Counted from the stretch's first letter, positions 34,926 through 44,718 are shown. The stretch is 64,000 nt of DNA from Sunxiuqinia elliptica (GCF_900113005.1 NZ_FONW01000011.1:62001-126000), one strand, 5' to 3'. Translations and numbers: made by a program. Notes: generated from the sequence alone by a model not told the origin.

Positions 34926-35389
34926 GTTCTAATGGGTTATTTTTTGAATATTTGGGGTGAAAAATAACAAAAACAATGACTGTTTTTACTGATAAATGTT
35001 AGAATATTGCCAAAACAGCTCATTCGATAAACAAGGAGTCGCATTTCCCAATGCATAGCAGCTCATTGATATATCAGTAATCTCCTGCTCCAAGCGCCTA
35101 GTTATACAACGAGAATCCATTGCAGCCTAGATTCATTGAGAAGAAAAATCCAATTAAGATGATATGGAAAAAGATTCCATGACTATATTTGCGCCCGTTT
35201 TAACCTCCTCTAAAACTATTTTACAAAAATTAGTAATTGAAAAGTAAAATTAATTATCCTTAATACTTTTTAATACTACAGAACAACAATGCATATTATG
35301 TTTGCAATAGATTATCTTTTGATTCTGAAGGGTTCGATGAAGCAGGGCTAGATCATCTTTATGTATTAACACTTTTCAATTCCCAAAAC
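34926..35389. other. regulatory intergenic region between two divergent genes
   Basis: 464 bases with no convincing gene. The right half holds the control region of the TonB receptor: an inverted repeat ATGGAA-N5-TTCCAT (35164-35180) directly upstream of a -7 box TATATTTG (35184-35191), and a second -7 candidate TATGTTTG (35297-35304). If the first is used, the leader is almost 195 bases. The left part presumably carries the leftward peptidase promoter, which I could not place. Confidence 0.55.
35164..35191 (+). promoter_or_regulatory. candidate promoter with overlapping inverted-repeat operator
   Basis: ATGGAA (35164-35169), AAAGA, TTCCAT (35175-35180) form a perfect 6-5-6 inverted repeat covering the -33 to -18 region of a -7 box TATATTTG (35184-35191). 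No TTTG -33 element is seen, so the repeat may bind an activator or repressor. Confidence 0.45.
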
Positions 35390-37753
35390 ATGAATAAAAT
35401 CTTTACACTACTCTTTTTAAGTCTACTATCGGGAGTTTCCTTTGCCCAAACAGTTACCCTTAGAGGCTACACTTCCGACCGTTCAAGTGGAGAACATCTC
35501 ATCAATGCATCGGTTTATAGCTCCGAAAAATTGATCGGAACGATCTCAAACAATTATGGTTTCTACAGTTTGACCCTACCAACCGGGAAGCACACCCTCT
35601 CCTGCTCTTATGTTGGCTACCAAGCGCAAACCATTGAACTTAACCTGGCGACTGACACCGTGATCAACTTTCAACTGTCCGCACAGCAGGAGTTGGAAGA
35701 AATTACCATTATCGGGCAACAAGGCGAAAGCAAGCTGGCCAGCTCCCAAATGAGTAGAGAAAACATCACCATGGACAAAGTTAAAAGCTTGCCTGCCTTT
35801 CTGGGTGAAGCAGATATCATTAAAACAATTCAGCTGCTTCCCGGCGTACAATCGGGAACCGAAGGCGCAAGTGGTCTGTACGTTCGCGGAGGAGGACCAG
35901 ATCAAAATCTAATTTTATTGGATGATGTGCCGATTTACAACGCCAACCATCTTTTTGGTTTCTTTTCGGTTTTCAATCCTGATGCGATTAAGTCCGTATC
36001 ACTCTACAAAGGTGGATTTCCAGCCCGCTTTGGAGGTCGCTTATCATCGGTTGTCGATATCCGGATGAAAGATGGCAATAGCCAAAAGCTACACGGAAAC
36101 TTCTCCATTGGACTCATCTCTTCTAAACTTAACTTAGAAGGACCATTGGTAAAAGATAAAACCACCTTCAACTTTTCAGCCCGTCGAACTTACGCTGATC
36201 TCATTGCCCGTCCTCTCATCAAAGCAAGTTCTGAGGGAGAAGAAGGCGGAGGTTATTTCTTTCATGACTTAAACATGAAAATAACTCATAAATTTTCGGA
36301 CAGAAGCAAGCTCTACCTGAGTGCCTACACCGGGAAAGACCGCGCATCTTCAAAATATGACTATACCTCAAACTGGGACAACGAATCATGGAGACACAAT
36401 GATCGCTTTCATCTTGACTGGGGAAACACCACAACAGCCCTTCGATGGAACTACCTGATAACAAATAAGCTTTTTGCAAACACAACACTGACCTATAGCA
36501 ATTATGTGTTTGACATTGAAGAAAGAACCTCATCCTTAAACCTGTCGACTGCCGAAAAAGGAGATAGCTATCAGCTTAATTACAAATCGGGAATTGAGGA
36601 CTTGGGAGCCAAAATTGATTTTGACTATTACCCCAACCCACAACATCGAGTAAAATTTGGAGCAAGCTATACCAATCACACCTTCAAACCGGGAATCATG
36701 GTCCACAAAGAAAAAGCAGACTACACTTCCCCAATCGACACCACCTACGGAAACGCCAACATCACCGCACATGAGCTCTATGCTTACATCGAAGACAACA
36801 TCGAAATTTCTCCAATTTTTTCGGTCAATGTTGGCTTGCACGCTTCAGCTTTTGGTGTAGAAGGAAAAATGTATGGTTCCATTCAACCTCGCCTATCTGC
36901 CAAATACATGGCCAATGACCGATTGGCCATCAAAGCTGCCTACTCAAAAATGGATCAATACATTCACTTGCTTTCAACGGCAACCATCGAACTTCCAACC
37001 GATCTTTGGCTACCCACCACCAAGCGAATCAGACCACAACACTCCCACCAATTTGCCTTGGGAGCAGTTTATCAAGTCAAAAAAGGAATTGAACTTAGCG
37101 CAGAAGGCTTCTACAAAACCATGGACAACCTTCTGGAATACAAAGAAGGCGCCTCTTTTATTGGGGTCTCAACAGGCTGGGAGGACAAAGTAGAAATGGG
37201 CAAAGGCTGGTCATACGGAGCCGAACTCCTGCTACAGAAAACAACCGGAAAAACGACAGGTTGGCTCGGCTACACGCTGTCATGGTCCGATCGTCAATTT
37301 GAAAATATCAATTGGGGAGAAAAGTTTAGCGCCCGATACGATCGTCGACACGACCTGAGCTTTGTGATGACTCACCGCTTTTCGGATCGCTTTGACATTG
37401 GGTTTACTTGGGTATATGGCACCGGAAATGCCGTGACCATTCCCACCCAAAAAGTCATCAGTCCTCAAATTCCCAATACCCCCTACATAACTGGAGGCTA
37501 TGAATATTATGGCGAGCGAAATAACTATCGAATGCCTGCTTATCACCGCATGGATATTGGCTTTAACTTTCACAAGCAAAAAAAACACGGCATCAGAACC
37601 TGGAATGTTAGCCTGTACAATGCTTACTCCCGACAAAATCCATTCTTTGTTTATTTCGATAATGAACAAACCTACACAAGCAGCCGAAAAGTTTTGAAAC
37701 AATTCAGCCTTTTCCCAATCATCCCATCTATTTCGTACAGTTTCAAATTTTAA
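35390..37753 (+). CDS. TonB-dependent outer-membrane receptor
   Basis: A 787-residue outer-membrane receptor. Signal peptide (residues 1-20, ending SFAQT), then a CarboxypepD_reg-like domain (VTLRGYTSDRSSGEHLINA to about 100), a plug domain (GVQSGTEGASGLYVRGGGPDQNLILLDDVPIYN) and a 22-strand barrel ending in SYSFKF, with the C-terminal Phe needed for barrel insertion. It is followed 10 bases later by a DUF4249 lipoprotein, a recurring pair in Bacteroidota. The ligand is unknown; no sugar-degrading genes are adjacent, so it need not be a Sus-type system. Two candidate promoters lie upstream. Confidence 0.92.
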   Translation: MNKIFTLLFLSLLSGVSFAQTVTLRGYTSDRSSGEHLINASVYSSEKLIGTISNNYGFYSLTLPTGKHTLSCSYVGYQAQTIELNLATDTVINFQLSAQQELEEITIIGQQGESKLASSQMSRENITMDKVKSLPAFLGEADIIKTIQLLPGVQSGTEGASGLYVRGGGPDQNLILLDDVPIYNANHLFGFFSVFNPDAIKSVSLYKGGFPARFGGRLSSVVDIRMKDGNSQKLHGNFSIGLISSKLNLEGPLVKDKTTFNFSARRTYADLIARPLIKASSEGEEGGGYFFHDLNMKITHKFSDRSKLYLSAYTGKDRASSKYDYTSNWDNESWRHNDRFHLDWGNTTTALRWNYLITNKLFANTTLTYSNYVFDIEERTSSLNLSTAEKGDSYQLNYKSGIEDLGAKIDFDYYPNPQHRVKFGASYTNHTFKPGIMVHKEKADYTSPIDTTYGNANITAHELYAYIEDNIEISPIFSVNVGLHASAFGVEGKMYGSIQPRLSAKYMANDRLAIKAAYSKMDQYIHLLSTATIELPTDLWLPTTKRIRPQHSHQFALGAVYQVKKGIELSAEGFYKTMDNLLEYKEGASFIGVSTGWEDKVEMGKGWSYGAELLLQKTTGKTTGWLGYTLSWSDRQFENINWGEKFSARYDRRHDLSFVMTHRFSDRFDIGFTWVYGTGNAVTIPTQKVISPQIPNTPYITGGYEYYGERNNYRMPAYHRMDIGFNFHKQKKHGIRTWNVSLYNAYSRQNPFFVYFDNEQTYTSSRKVLKQFSLFPIIPSISYSFKF

Positions 37754-37763
37754 ACCGTTTATC

Positions 37764-38768
37764 ATGAAAAATATTCCACTAATTTTTACTTGTTTGCTTA
37801 TTGTCCTGGGATGGAGCTCTTGTACAAAAACCATCGATTTTCAGGAAGCCGAAAACGAACAACAACTCATCATTAACGGAATTTTAACCCCCGACAGCAC
37901 CTTTAAAATTATGCTGGTCAAAAGCCAGTCAATACTCGAATCTTCTGGCTATCCCGTTGTTTCCGGTGCTCAGGTAACACTGAAGGAAGACGGAACGGAA
38001 CTAGGGCAAGCAATTGAAAAGAATGGATACTATACCATTCCTGATTTCCGTCCTCAGGCCGGAAAAACCTATCAACTTGATGTCCAGAGTGGATCAAAAA
38101 ACCTGACCACTGAAACCTATATCCCAACATCCGCAAAAATCACCTCAGTGGACACAACAACCAACAAGGGACAATGGGGCCATAAACGCAAACAATTTGA
38201 CCTAACGTTTGAAGATCAACCAGGAGATGATTTCTACCGGATTCTTCTTGTCCAAGAGCTCCTGTACACGATGCAAATTAAGCCAGACTCCATGGTTTAT
38301 ATGCTAAGCCGAAGCACCCAATATATTTTGTCTGAAGATCCGGTTTTTAACAGTTTGTACAACAACATTGACAACGAAACCTTAGATATGGGACCTGAAA
38401 ATAATTACCAAATTTTCCCTGACCTATACTTTAACAACAAGCAATACAATGTCAAATTTGAAGTGTATGATTCTTATCGAAACAACGATATACTCTATCA
38501 GAAATCAACGGTCCATCTTCAAAAACTATCAAAAGACCTTTTCAACTTTTTAAAGTACCTCAACCTACACAACTACTACCGTGATGAGCCATTCTCGGAA
38601 CCAGTGCCGGTTTATTCCAACATCGAAAATGGAACAGGCATATTTGCGGGAGTTAATGATGAAGCCCAAGTAAGCTTCAAAGAAATCTTCATTCCACACT
38701 CTATGGATACCATTGAAGTCGTGGAAGCTCCGGACTATGGCTACGGCGGTTATTATGGTGGTTATTGA
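37764..38768 (+). CDS. DUF4249 lipoprotein paired with the TonB receptor
   Basis: A 334-residue lipoprotein with lipobox LGWSSC (Cys20). The body matches DUF4249: it opens ENEQQLIINGILTPDSTFKIML and continues with an Ig-like NGYYTIPDFRPQAGKTYQLDV segment. The C-terminus is oddly Tyr/Gly-rich (YGYGGYYGGY). DUF4249 proteins are nearly always encoded after a TonB receptor and are thought to be surface-exposed partners, with ligand unknown. The gene begins 10 bases after the receptor, and the downstream pheT has its own promoter. Confidence 0.88.
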   Translation: MKNIPLIFTCLLIVLGWSSCTKTIDFQEAENEQQLIINGILTPDSTFKIMLVKSQSILESSGYPVVSGAQVTLKEDGTELGQAIEKNGYYTIPDFRPQAGKTYQLDVQSGSKNLTTETYIPTSAKITSVDTTTNKGQWGHKRKQFDLTFEDQPGDDFYRILLVQELLYTMQIKPDSMVYMLSRSTQYILSEDPVFNSLYNNIDNETLDMGPENNYQIFPDLYFNNKQYNVKFEVYDSYRNNDILYQKSTVHLQKLSKDLFNFLKYLNLHNYYRDEPFSEPVPVYSNIENGTGIFAGVNDEAQVSFKEIFIPHSMDTIEVVEAPDYGYGGYYGGY

Positions 38769-38839
38769 AAGTTTCTATCACTTCAAAAAACCAGAAAAAC
38801 TGCTCCTCAAGAAAAAACCAGTCTCTGGCTATTTCCGGC

Positions 38840-38870
38840 TTTGCCTCCGCACAAAAAATGCTTACTTTTG
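38840..38870 (+). promoter_or_regulatory. Bacteroidota-type promoter of pheT
   Basis: -33 TTTG (38840-38843), 19 bases, -7 TACTTTTG (38863-38870), giving a start near 38875 and a leader of about 50 bases before ATG 38925. Confidence 0.78.
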
Positions 38871-38924
38871 TCGGATTCTATAAAAGACTGATTTTCTCAA
38901 ACTCAGTGTTAAAGCAAAACGATT

Positions 38925-41378
38925 ATGAAGATTTCCTACAATTGGTTGAAAGACTATATAGCTACAGACTTGACACCTCAACAACTGGAAGAGGTGTTGA
39001 CTCAAACCGGACTCGAGATTGGCGGCATCGAAGAAGTTGAAAGCATCAAAGGTGGACTCCGCGGATTGGTAATCGGCGAAGTGTTGACTTGTGAAAAACA
39101 TGCAAACTCAGATCACCTGAGTAAAACAACGGTCAATGTGGGAACTGATGAAATCCTTCCAATTGTTTGTGGCGCACCAAATGTCGCTGCTGGTCAAAAG
39201 GTCGTTATTGCAACAGTAGGAACAAAATTATACAGCGGAGATGAAGAGTTTGTTATCAAGCGATCAAAAATCCGAGGTGAAGAATCAAAAGGAATGATCT
39301 GCGCTGAAGACGAGATTGGCTTGGGTGCTAGCCATGACGGCATCATGGTATTACCTGCCGATGCTGTTGTTGGAACTCCAGCCAGTGAATATTTCAAGGT
39401 TGAATCAGACTTTGCCATTGAGGTGGACCTGACGCCAAACCGGATTGATGGCGCATCGCACATTGGTGTTGCCCGCGATTTGGCTGCCTACTTGAAACAA
39501 GAACAAGAGATTGCCTACACCAAGCCTTCTGTTGATTCATTCAAAACAGATGACCATGCGCTGGAAATTCCTGTTGAAGTAGGTACTCCAGAAGCTTGTC
39601 CTCGCTATGCTGGCGTTACCCTAACAGGAATTAAAATTGAGGAATCTCCTGAATGGCTTCAGAACCGATTAAAAGCAATTGGCTTAAATCCAATTAACAA
39701 TGTGGTTGACATCACCAACTACGTTCTTTTTGAAACTGGCCAACCGCTTCATGCATTTGATGCAGCAGAAATCAAAGGAAATAAAATTGAAGTGAAAACA
39801 CTAGCTGCTGGCACCAAGTTCACCACGCTGGACGAAAGTGAACGTGAGCTACACGAAGACGACCTGATGATTTGCAATGCAGAATCGGGCATGTGTATTG
39901 CTGGTGTTTTTGGAGGAATTCAATCAGGCGTTAAAGACAGCACAACAAGTATTTTCCTTGAGTCTGCTTGTTTTGATCCTGTTTACGTACGGAAAACAGC
40001 TCGCCGCCACGGATTGAACACAGATGCTTCGTTCCGTTTTGAACGCGGCACCGATCCTAACGGAGTTATTTATGCGCTGAAACGTGCTGCCCTTTTAATT
40101 AAAGAAATTGCCGGAGGAAAAATCTCATCCGACATTATTGATATTTACCCAACACCGATTGAGGATTTCAAAGTAGAATTGAGCTATTCCAACGTTAAGC
40201 GCCTTATCGGAAAAGATTTGGGTGCAGAACGCATCAAGTTAATCCTTGAAGGACTGGAAATTAAAATTGACCAGGAAACCGAAAACGGGCTTTCACTTTC
40301 AGTTCCTCCTTACCGTGTTGACGTAAGGCGCGAAGCAGACGTGGTTGAAGAAATTCTTCGAATCTACGGCTACAACAATATTGAAATTCCAGCATTGGTT
40401 AATGCCTCTTTACAATACTCAGACCCACACGACCCGGTAAAAATCAGGAACCTGATGGCTGAAATGCTAACAGCCCAAGGATTCAACGAAATCTGGTCAA
40501 ACTCATTAACCAAAGCATCGTATTACGAAAATGGCGAAACCTACAAAGATCAGCATACAGTAAAACTGTTTAACCCGCTGAGTAATGATTTGGGCGTTAT
40601 GCGCCAAACGCTTCTTTACGGAGGCTTGGAAGCAATTGCCTACAATGCCAATCGCCAAAATCCAAACTTGAGATTTTATGAATTTGGCAACTGCTATTTC
40701 CACAACAATACGGATTACAAAGACGACATCATTAAAAATTACCGGGAAGAAGAGCACTTAGCCCTTTTTGTTACCGGCCAAAAAGAAAAAGAAAACTGGA
40801 CCAATAAGGAATCAGAAAGTACTTTCTTTCAACTAAAAACTTACGTTGAAAACTTGTTGGTTCGCATGGGTCTAAGAGCTCAAAACCTAAAGATTGACAG
40901 CTTCAACAATGAACTTCTATCTGAAGGTTTGGTTTATGCGACTCGTGACGGCAAAACCATTGTAAAATTTGGCATCGTTCATCCAAAGCTGCGCAAGCAT
41001 TTTGATATTGATAACTTGGTTTACTATGCTGATTTATATATGGACAACATTATTCTTGAACAGAAGAATAATCAAACCCTTTACAGCGAACTTCCAAAGT
41101 ATCCTGAAGTAAAAAGAGATTTGGCCCTTCTGGTAAACCAATCACTTCAGTTCGGCGAAATTCGTGACTTGGCATTCAAGGTTGAGAAGAAACTGCTTCG
41201 TGCAGTTGACCTGTTCGATGTTTACGAAGGCAACGGGGTTCCTGATGGCAAAAAATCGTATGCTGTTAGTTTCACCCTTCGAGATGATGAAAAAACGCTC
41301 AAGGACAAACAGATCGATAAGATCATGCAAAAATTGATCTTCCAGTTTGAAAAGGAATTTGAGGCAAAACTAAGATAA
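38925..41378 (+). CDS. pheT: phenylalanine--tRNA ligase beta subunit
   Basis: An 817-residue beta subunit of cytoplasmic phenylalanyl-tRNA synthetase. Order: N-terminal YNWLKDYIATDLTPQQLEEVLTQTGLE, a tRNA-binding OB domain (about 40-150, GLVIGEVLTCEKHANSDHL), the B3/B4 editing domain (about 215-390, with GLNPINNVVDITNYVLFETGQP), the B5 domain, the catalytic-like core and the C-terminal FDX-ACB anticodon-binding domain (YSELPKYPEVKRDLALLVN). Length is usual for the family. The gene is monocistronic with promoter 38840-38870 and a hairpin terminator; pheS is not adjacent, which is common in Bacteroidota. Confidence 0.97.
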   Translation: MKISYNWLKDYIATDLTPQQLEEVLTQTGLEIGGIEEVESIKGGLRGLVIGEVLTCEKHANSDHLSKTTVNVGTDEILPIVCGAPNVAAGQKVVIATVGTKLYSGDEEFVIKRSKIRGEESKGMICAEDEIGLGASHDGIMVLPADAVVGTPASEYFKVESDFAIEVDLTPNRIDGASHIGVARDLAAYLKQEQEIAYTKPSVDSFKTDDHALEIPVEVGTPEACPRYAGVTLTGIKIEESPEWLQNRLKAIGLNPINNVVDITNYVLFETGQPLHAFDAAEIKGNKIEVKTLAAGTKFTTLDESERELHEDDLMICNAESGMCIAGVFGGIQSGVKDSTTSIFLESACFDPVYVRKTARRHGLNTDASFRFERGTDPNGVIYALKRAALLIKEIAGGKISSDIIDIYPTPIEDFKVELSYSNVKRLIGKDLGAERIKLILEGLEIKIDQETENGLSLSVPPYRVDVRREADVVEEILRIYGYNNIEIPALVNASLQYSDPHDPVKIRNLMAEMLTAQGFNEIWSNSLTKASYYENGETYKDQHTVKLFNPLSNDLGVMRQTLLYGGLEAIAYNANRQNPNLRFYEFGNCYFHNNTDYKDDIIKNYREEEHLALFVTGQKEKENWTNKESESTFFQLKTYVENLLVRMGLRAQNLKIDSFNNELLSEGLVYATRDGKTIVKFGIVHPKLRKHFDIDNLVYYADLYMDNIILEQKNNQTLYSELPKYPEVKRDLALLVNQSLQFGEIRDLAFKVEKKLLRAVDLFDVYEGNGVPDGKKSYAVSFTLRDDEKTLKDKQIDKIMQKLIFQFEKEFEAKLR

Positions 41379-41382
41379 AAGC

Positions 41383-41415
41383 AAAAGCCATCAGGAACTT
41401 CCCGATGGCTTTTTT
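41383..41415 (+). terminator. rho-independent terminator after pheT
   Basis: Stem AAAAGCCATCAGG paired with CCCGATGGCTTTT (one A-C mismatch), a 5-base loop and a T run at 41410-41415; starts 4 bases after the pheT stop. Confidence 0.9.
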
Positions 41416-41507
41416 GTTTCAGTATCTTTCAAGGGGAGCATTAGCACCCGACAGCGTTGCTATACCTTGAGATAATGAACAACAAAAAGCAATAATCAAA
41501 ACAAGCA

Positions 41508-42431
41508 ATGAGTACAAATCGAAAAGGAATAATGTATGCCATCATCACTGCTTTCTTGTGGGGATTTTTGGCGATTGTCCTCAAAGTAGCTGTTCAAGAA
41601 GTTGCACCACAAACAGTCGTTTGGTTCCGATTTGCCATTGCTTTCACCCTATTACTAGGCTGGCAAGCAACAAAACATCCCCAAAGCCTGAAAATACTAA
41701 TCCGCCCGCCACTCATGCTCGTTTTTGCAGCCATGGCACTTTCATGGAATTACCTCGGATTTATGCTGGGAATTCATTACACCAGCCCGGGAAATGCTCA
41801 GCTTGTTATTCAAACCGGCCCAATTTTACTAGCACTTGCCGGGGTCGTTTTCTTCAAAGAACAAATTCGCAAAACACAACTTTGGGGATTCGCCTTGGCC
41901 GCAGTAGGGTTTATTTTCTTTTACAGCCAACAAATCAAACTGATGGTCGGCGAAGAAGCGGAATACAATATGGGCATGCTGCTGACCTTTAGTGGAGCTT
42001 TGGCTTGGACCACCTATGCTGTTCTTCAAAAACAATTGGTTCTCAAACATACTGCAGGTGCTTTAAATCTGTTTTTGTTTGGCTTCCCCACCCTGGCTTA
42101 TCTCCCATTTGTTGATTTCAGCCCACTCTTAAATCTCAGCTGGGAGTGGTGGTTGATTCTTCTTTTTCTCGGACTTAACACCCTGATTGCTTACGGTAGC
42201 TTAGCCCAGGCACTAAAATATACCCAAGCCAACAAAGTCAGCATCATCATCATTCTAAATCCGACGATTACCTTTTTAACGATGGGTTTACTCAATTGGC
42301 TGGATGTATCCTGGATTGAAGCCGAACGTTTTTCAATTCTGTCTTTATTGGGAGCACTAACCATCCTTGCAGGAGCAGTACTGGTTGTCAGCAAAAAACG
42401 AACTATAAAATCGGGCAAGTCAGTCGCTTAA
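41508..42431 (+). CDS. EamA/DMT-superfamily permease
   Basis: A 307-residue ten-helix permease with two EamA repeats. It starts KGIMYAIITAFLWGFLAIVL and carries LGIHYTSPGNAQLVIQTGPI in the first repeat and FLGLNTLIAYGSLAQALKYTQANKVSIII in the second, both typical. The short basic C-terminal tail suggests a cytoplasmic end. Substrate unknown. The other two DMT genes in the window are clearly diverged from it, so this is not a recent duplication. Upstream, TATCTTTC at about 41424 is only a near match to a -7 box. Confidence 0.9.
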   Translation: MSTNRKGIMYAIITAFLWGFLAIVLKVAVQEVAPQTVVWFRFAIAFTLLLGWQATKHPQSLKILIRPPLMLVFAAMALSWNYLGFMLGIHYTSPGNAQLVIQTGPILLALAGVVFFKEQIRKTQLWGFALAAVGFIFFYSQQIKLMVGEEAEYNMGMLLTFSGALAWTTYAVLQKQLVLKHTAGALNLFLFGFPTLAYLPFVDFSPLLNLSWEWWLILLFLGLNTLIAYGSLAQALKYTQANKVSIIIILNPTITFLTMGLLNWLDVSWIEAERFSILSLLGALTILAGAVLVVSKKRTIKSGKSVA

Positions 42432-42629
42432 GTCGCCCTAAAAACTTCACAAATAGGGGAATTCTGTCCACAGTTTTGCAATTCGAAAGGAAATCTTTAA
42501 ACCACAATCAACAAAACGACTTTATTCCTAAGACACACAAACTGCGCCAATCAGTCAAATGCAGACTTATCCGATTTTATTTTGGCAAGGTTTTTCCATT
42601 GGTTAAGGATGATTAAAACAGGAGGTACA

Positions 42630-43244
42630 ATGGAAAAGAAAGATACAAACACAGATTTACTCTCCAGGCTGCTAAGTAAACGCTGGAGTCCTCGCCAATT
42701 TGATGATCAACAAATCTCAAAAAAGACCATTTCTCAGATTTTTGATGCGGGTAAAACAAGCATGTCCTGTTTCAACGAACAGCCTTGGCGAGTAATTCTC
42801 GCGAGCAAAGATGATCCGCACTACAATAAGCTTTTTGAGTGCTTAACACCTGGCAATCAACAATGGGTACAAACCGCTCCTCTTTTAGGAGTCGTGTTGG
42901 TCAAAAAACACTTCACTAAAAAAGACAAAGAAAACCGACACCGCTTCTATGACGCAGGCGCATTTATGGCTTTCTCGACACTCAAAGCCGTTAGCCTAGG
43001 CCTGTTTGTTCACCAGATGGCAGGTTTTTCGGTCGAAAAAGTTCACCAAAACTTTCCAATCCCCGATGAGTTTGAGGCCATAACCTGCTTCGTCATCGGT
43101 CATGCAGCCAATCTTAATTCACTTTCGAAGGAACAAAGGGAGCAAGAACAAAAACGCACACCGCGCAAGCCTGTCAATCATTTTCTCTTTGGTGCTAACT
43201 GGGACGAATCCTATCTCGATGCCAGTCATATTAGTTCAGATTAA
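42630..43244 (+). CDS. nitroreductase-family FMN enzyme
   Basis: A 204-residue protein of the nitroreductase family, which uses FMN and NAD(P)H to reduce nitro compounds or quinones. I start at ATG 42630 (MEKKDT) because a strong GGAGG (42621-42625) lies at the right distance, unusual in this genome; a start at 42582 would add a leader. FMN-binding phrases include SRLLSKRWSPRQFDD (Arg in SPR) and AGKTSMSCFNEQPWRVILA, and the second half has FYDAGAFMAFSTLKAVSLGL and GFSVEKVHQNF. No natural substrate is implied by the neighbours. Followed 21 bases later by a small conserved protein. Confidence 0.9.
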   Translation: MEKKDTNTDLLSRLLSKRWSPRQFDDQQISKKTISQIFDAGKTSMSCFNEQPWRVILASKDDPHYNKLFECLTPGNQQWVQTAPLLGVVLVKKHFTKKDKENRHRFYDAGAFMAFSTLKAVSLGLFVHQMAGFSVEKVHQNFPIPDEFEAITCFVIGHAANLNSLSKEQREQEQKRTPRKPVNHFLFGANWDESYLDASHISSD

Positions 43245-43265
43245 TCTTATAAAGCAACGAACACC

Positions 43266-43586
43266 ATGAAACATTTAAATAATCAATACAGCACGCTTGT
43301 TGAAGCTCTAAATGAATTGGCCAAACGAGGCTTCACCCACAACTTTAGAATTGACGACCGAGGGTTGATTACTGAAAAATCCGATCAAGTGATTCTTCCA
43401 AAGCAAGTAACACTTCAGGAATTTCATCGTTTTGAAGGAATGACGAATCCATCTGACATGAGCATTGTCTATGCGATTGAGACAAATTCAGGCTTAAAAG
43501 GAACAATTGTGGATTCATACGGAGCCAGTGGCTCTGAACAAATCTCCGAATTTATGAATCAAGTTATCCAAAAGCAGTTTGATTAA
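43266..43586 (+). CDS. small conserved protein of unknown function
   Basis: A 106-residue acidic, soluble protein. I recognise the type as a small Bacteroidota family sometimes labelled phosphoribosylpyrophosphate synthetase, a name the sequence does not support: there is no PRPP-binding motif and the length is a third of that enzyme. Features are NELAKRGFTHNFRIDDRGLI near the start and SIVYAIETNSGLKGTIVDSYG in the second half, suggesting a compact alpha/beta fold. It lies 21 bases after the nitroreductase and is probably co-transcribed with it. Confidence 0.75.
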   Translation: MKHLNNQYSTLVEALNELAKRGFTHNFRIDDRGLITEKSDQVILPKQVTLQEFHRFEGMTNPSDMSIVYAIETNSGLKGTIVDSYGASGSEQISEFMNQVIQKQFD

Positions 43587-43697
43587 ACCTTTAAAGCATC
43601 AAAGGAAGGAGCTTGACAATAAAAGAACGAGAGAAACAATTAATTTCAATATGCTACAAAATACCTTTACATTCTGATTATGAAGAAGTAATTAGGC

Positions 43698-43705
43698 TAT
43701 ATTTG
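43698..43705 (+). promoter_or_regulatory. -7 box of the phosphotriesterase-like gene
   Basis: TATATTTG, about 18 bases upstream of ATG 43723. The -33 region has TTCTG rather than TTTG, so the promoter is plausible but imperfect. Confidence 0.45.
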
Positions 43706-43722
43706 AACAAAAATCATCTCGC

Positions 43723-44718
43723 ATGAACAAAGTTCTAATATTCCTATTAACCATTACCAGCATTAGCTGCTCTTCTGATCCCAATGGGAAAATCATTACC
43801 GTTTCAGGACTCATTTCTCCAGCCCAACTAGGAACGACCTTAGCGCACGAACATGTTTTAGTCGATTTCTCAGGAGCAGCCAACTACACCCCAGAAAACT
43901 ACAACCAACAAGAAGCCTTCGACTGGATTCTTCCGGAATTGCTAAAACTAAAAGCTCATGGTGTGCAAACGTTAATCGAATGCACCCCTAACCATGTTGG
44001 TAGAGATGTCGTTCTGCTAAAACAACTGACCGAAAAAAGCGGCATTACTTTGATTACAAACACCGGCTTTTACGGAGCACAAAACAACAAATTTATTCCA
44101 GTCCATGTGATTGACATGTCAGCAGAAGCAATTGCTACCTTTTTTATTGCTGAGTTTGAGCAAGGCATTGAAGGCTCGGGCGTCAAACCCGGATTTATCA
44201 AGATTGCCGTTAACCGCAAACCGCTTTCTGAGTTCCATGCCAAGCTGGTACGAGCCGCCGCTATTGCCCATCGAGCCACCGGACTCACCATCATGTCGCA
44301 TACCGGCCCAGCCACACCTGCCTTTCAGCAACTTGAAATTTTAAGCGAAGAAGGTGTTGCTCCATCTGCTTTTATCTGGACACATGCCAGTGATGAAAAA
44401 GACTGGCACAAACTTGTTGAAGCAGCCCGCCTTGGAGCATGGATTTCAATTGATAAGTTTGGCTGGAACGCTTCTCTTTTAAACGGAGAACTGCTTCTTT
44501 ACTTAAAGAACGAGGGCGTATTGGACAAAATTCTGATTTCGCATGATGCCGGATGGTATGATCCCAACAAGCCCGACCATCCCTTTAAAAGTTATACCCC
44601 CATTTTTGAAACACTGATTCCCAACCTTAAGGTGAAAGGATTTAGTGCTTCCGAAATTAAACAGTTGCTAGTCAAAAATCCAGCGCGAGCATTTACGGTC
44701 GAAAAGCGTACGTTATAA
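43723..44718 (+). CDS. phosphotriesterase-like lipoprotein
   Basis: A 331-residue metal-dependent hydrolase of the amidohydrolase superfamily, phosphotriesterase-related group (PF02126). The signal peptide ends SISC, so Cys16 is probably lipidated. The metal-binding HxH is in LAHEHV (His42, His44), the carboxylated bridging Lys in GFIKIAV, further His in MSHTGP and WTHAS, and the last Asp in SHDAGWYDPN. Natural substrates of such enzymes are often lactones or sugar lactone phosphates; activity here is not shown. The start is 18 bases downstream of a TAnnTTTG box. Confidence 0.9.
   Translation: MNKVLIFLLTITSISCSSDPNGKIITVSGLISPAQLGTTLAHEHVLVDFSGAANYTPENYNQQEAFDWILPELLKLKAHGVQTLIECTPNHVGRDVVLLKQLTEKSGITLITNTGFYGAQNNKFIPVHVIDMSAEAIATFFIAEFEQGIEGSGVKPGFIKIAVNRKPLSEFHAKLVRAAAIAHRATGLTIMSHTGPATPAFQQLEILSEEGVAPSAFIWTHASDEKDWHKLVEAARLGAWISIDKFGWNASLLNGELLLYLKNEGVLDKILISHDAGWYDPNKPDHPFKSYTPIFETLIPNLKVKGFSASEIKQLLVKNPARAFTVEKRTL

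Noticed and set aside
38765-39040. A 91-codon frame overlapping the start of pheT
   Set aside because: It lies across the pheT promoter and coding start in another frame and has no domain.
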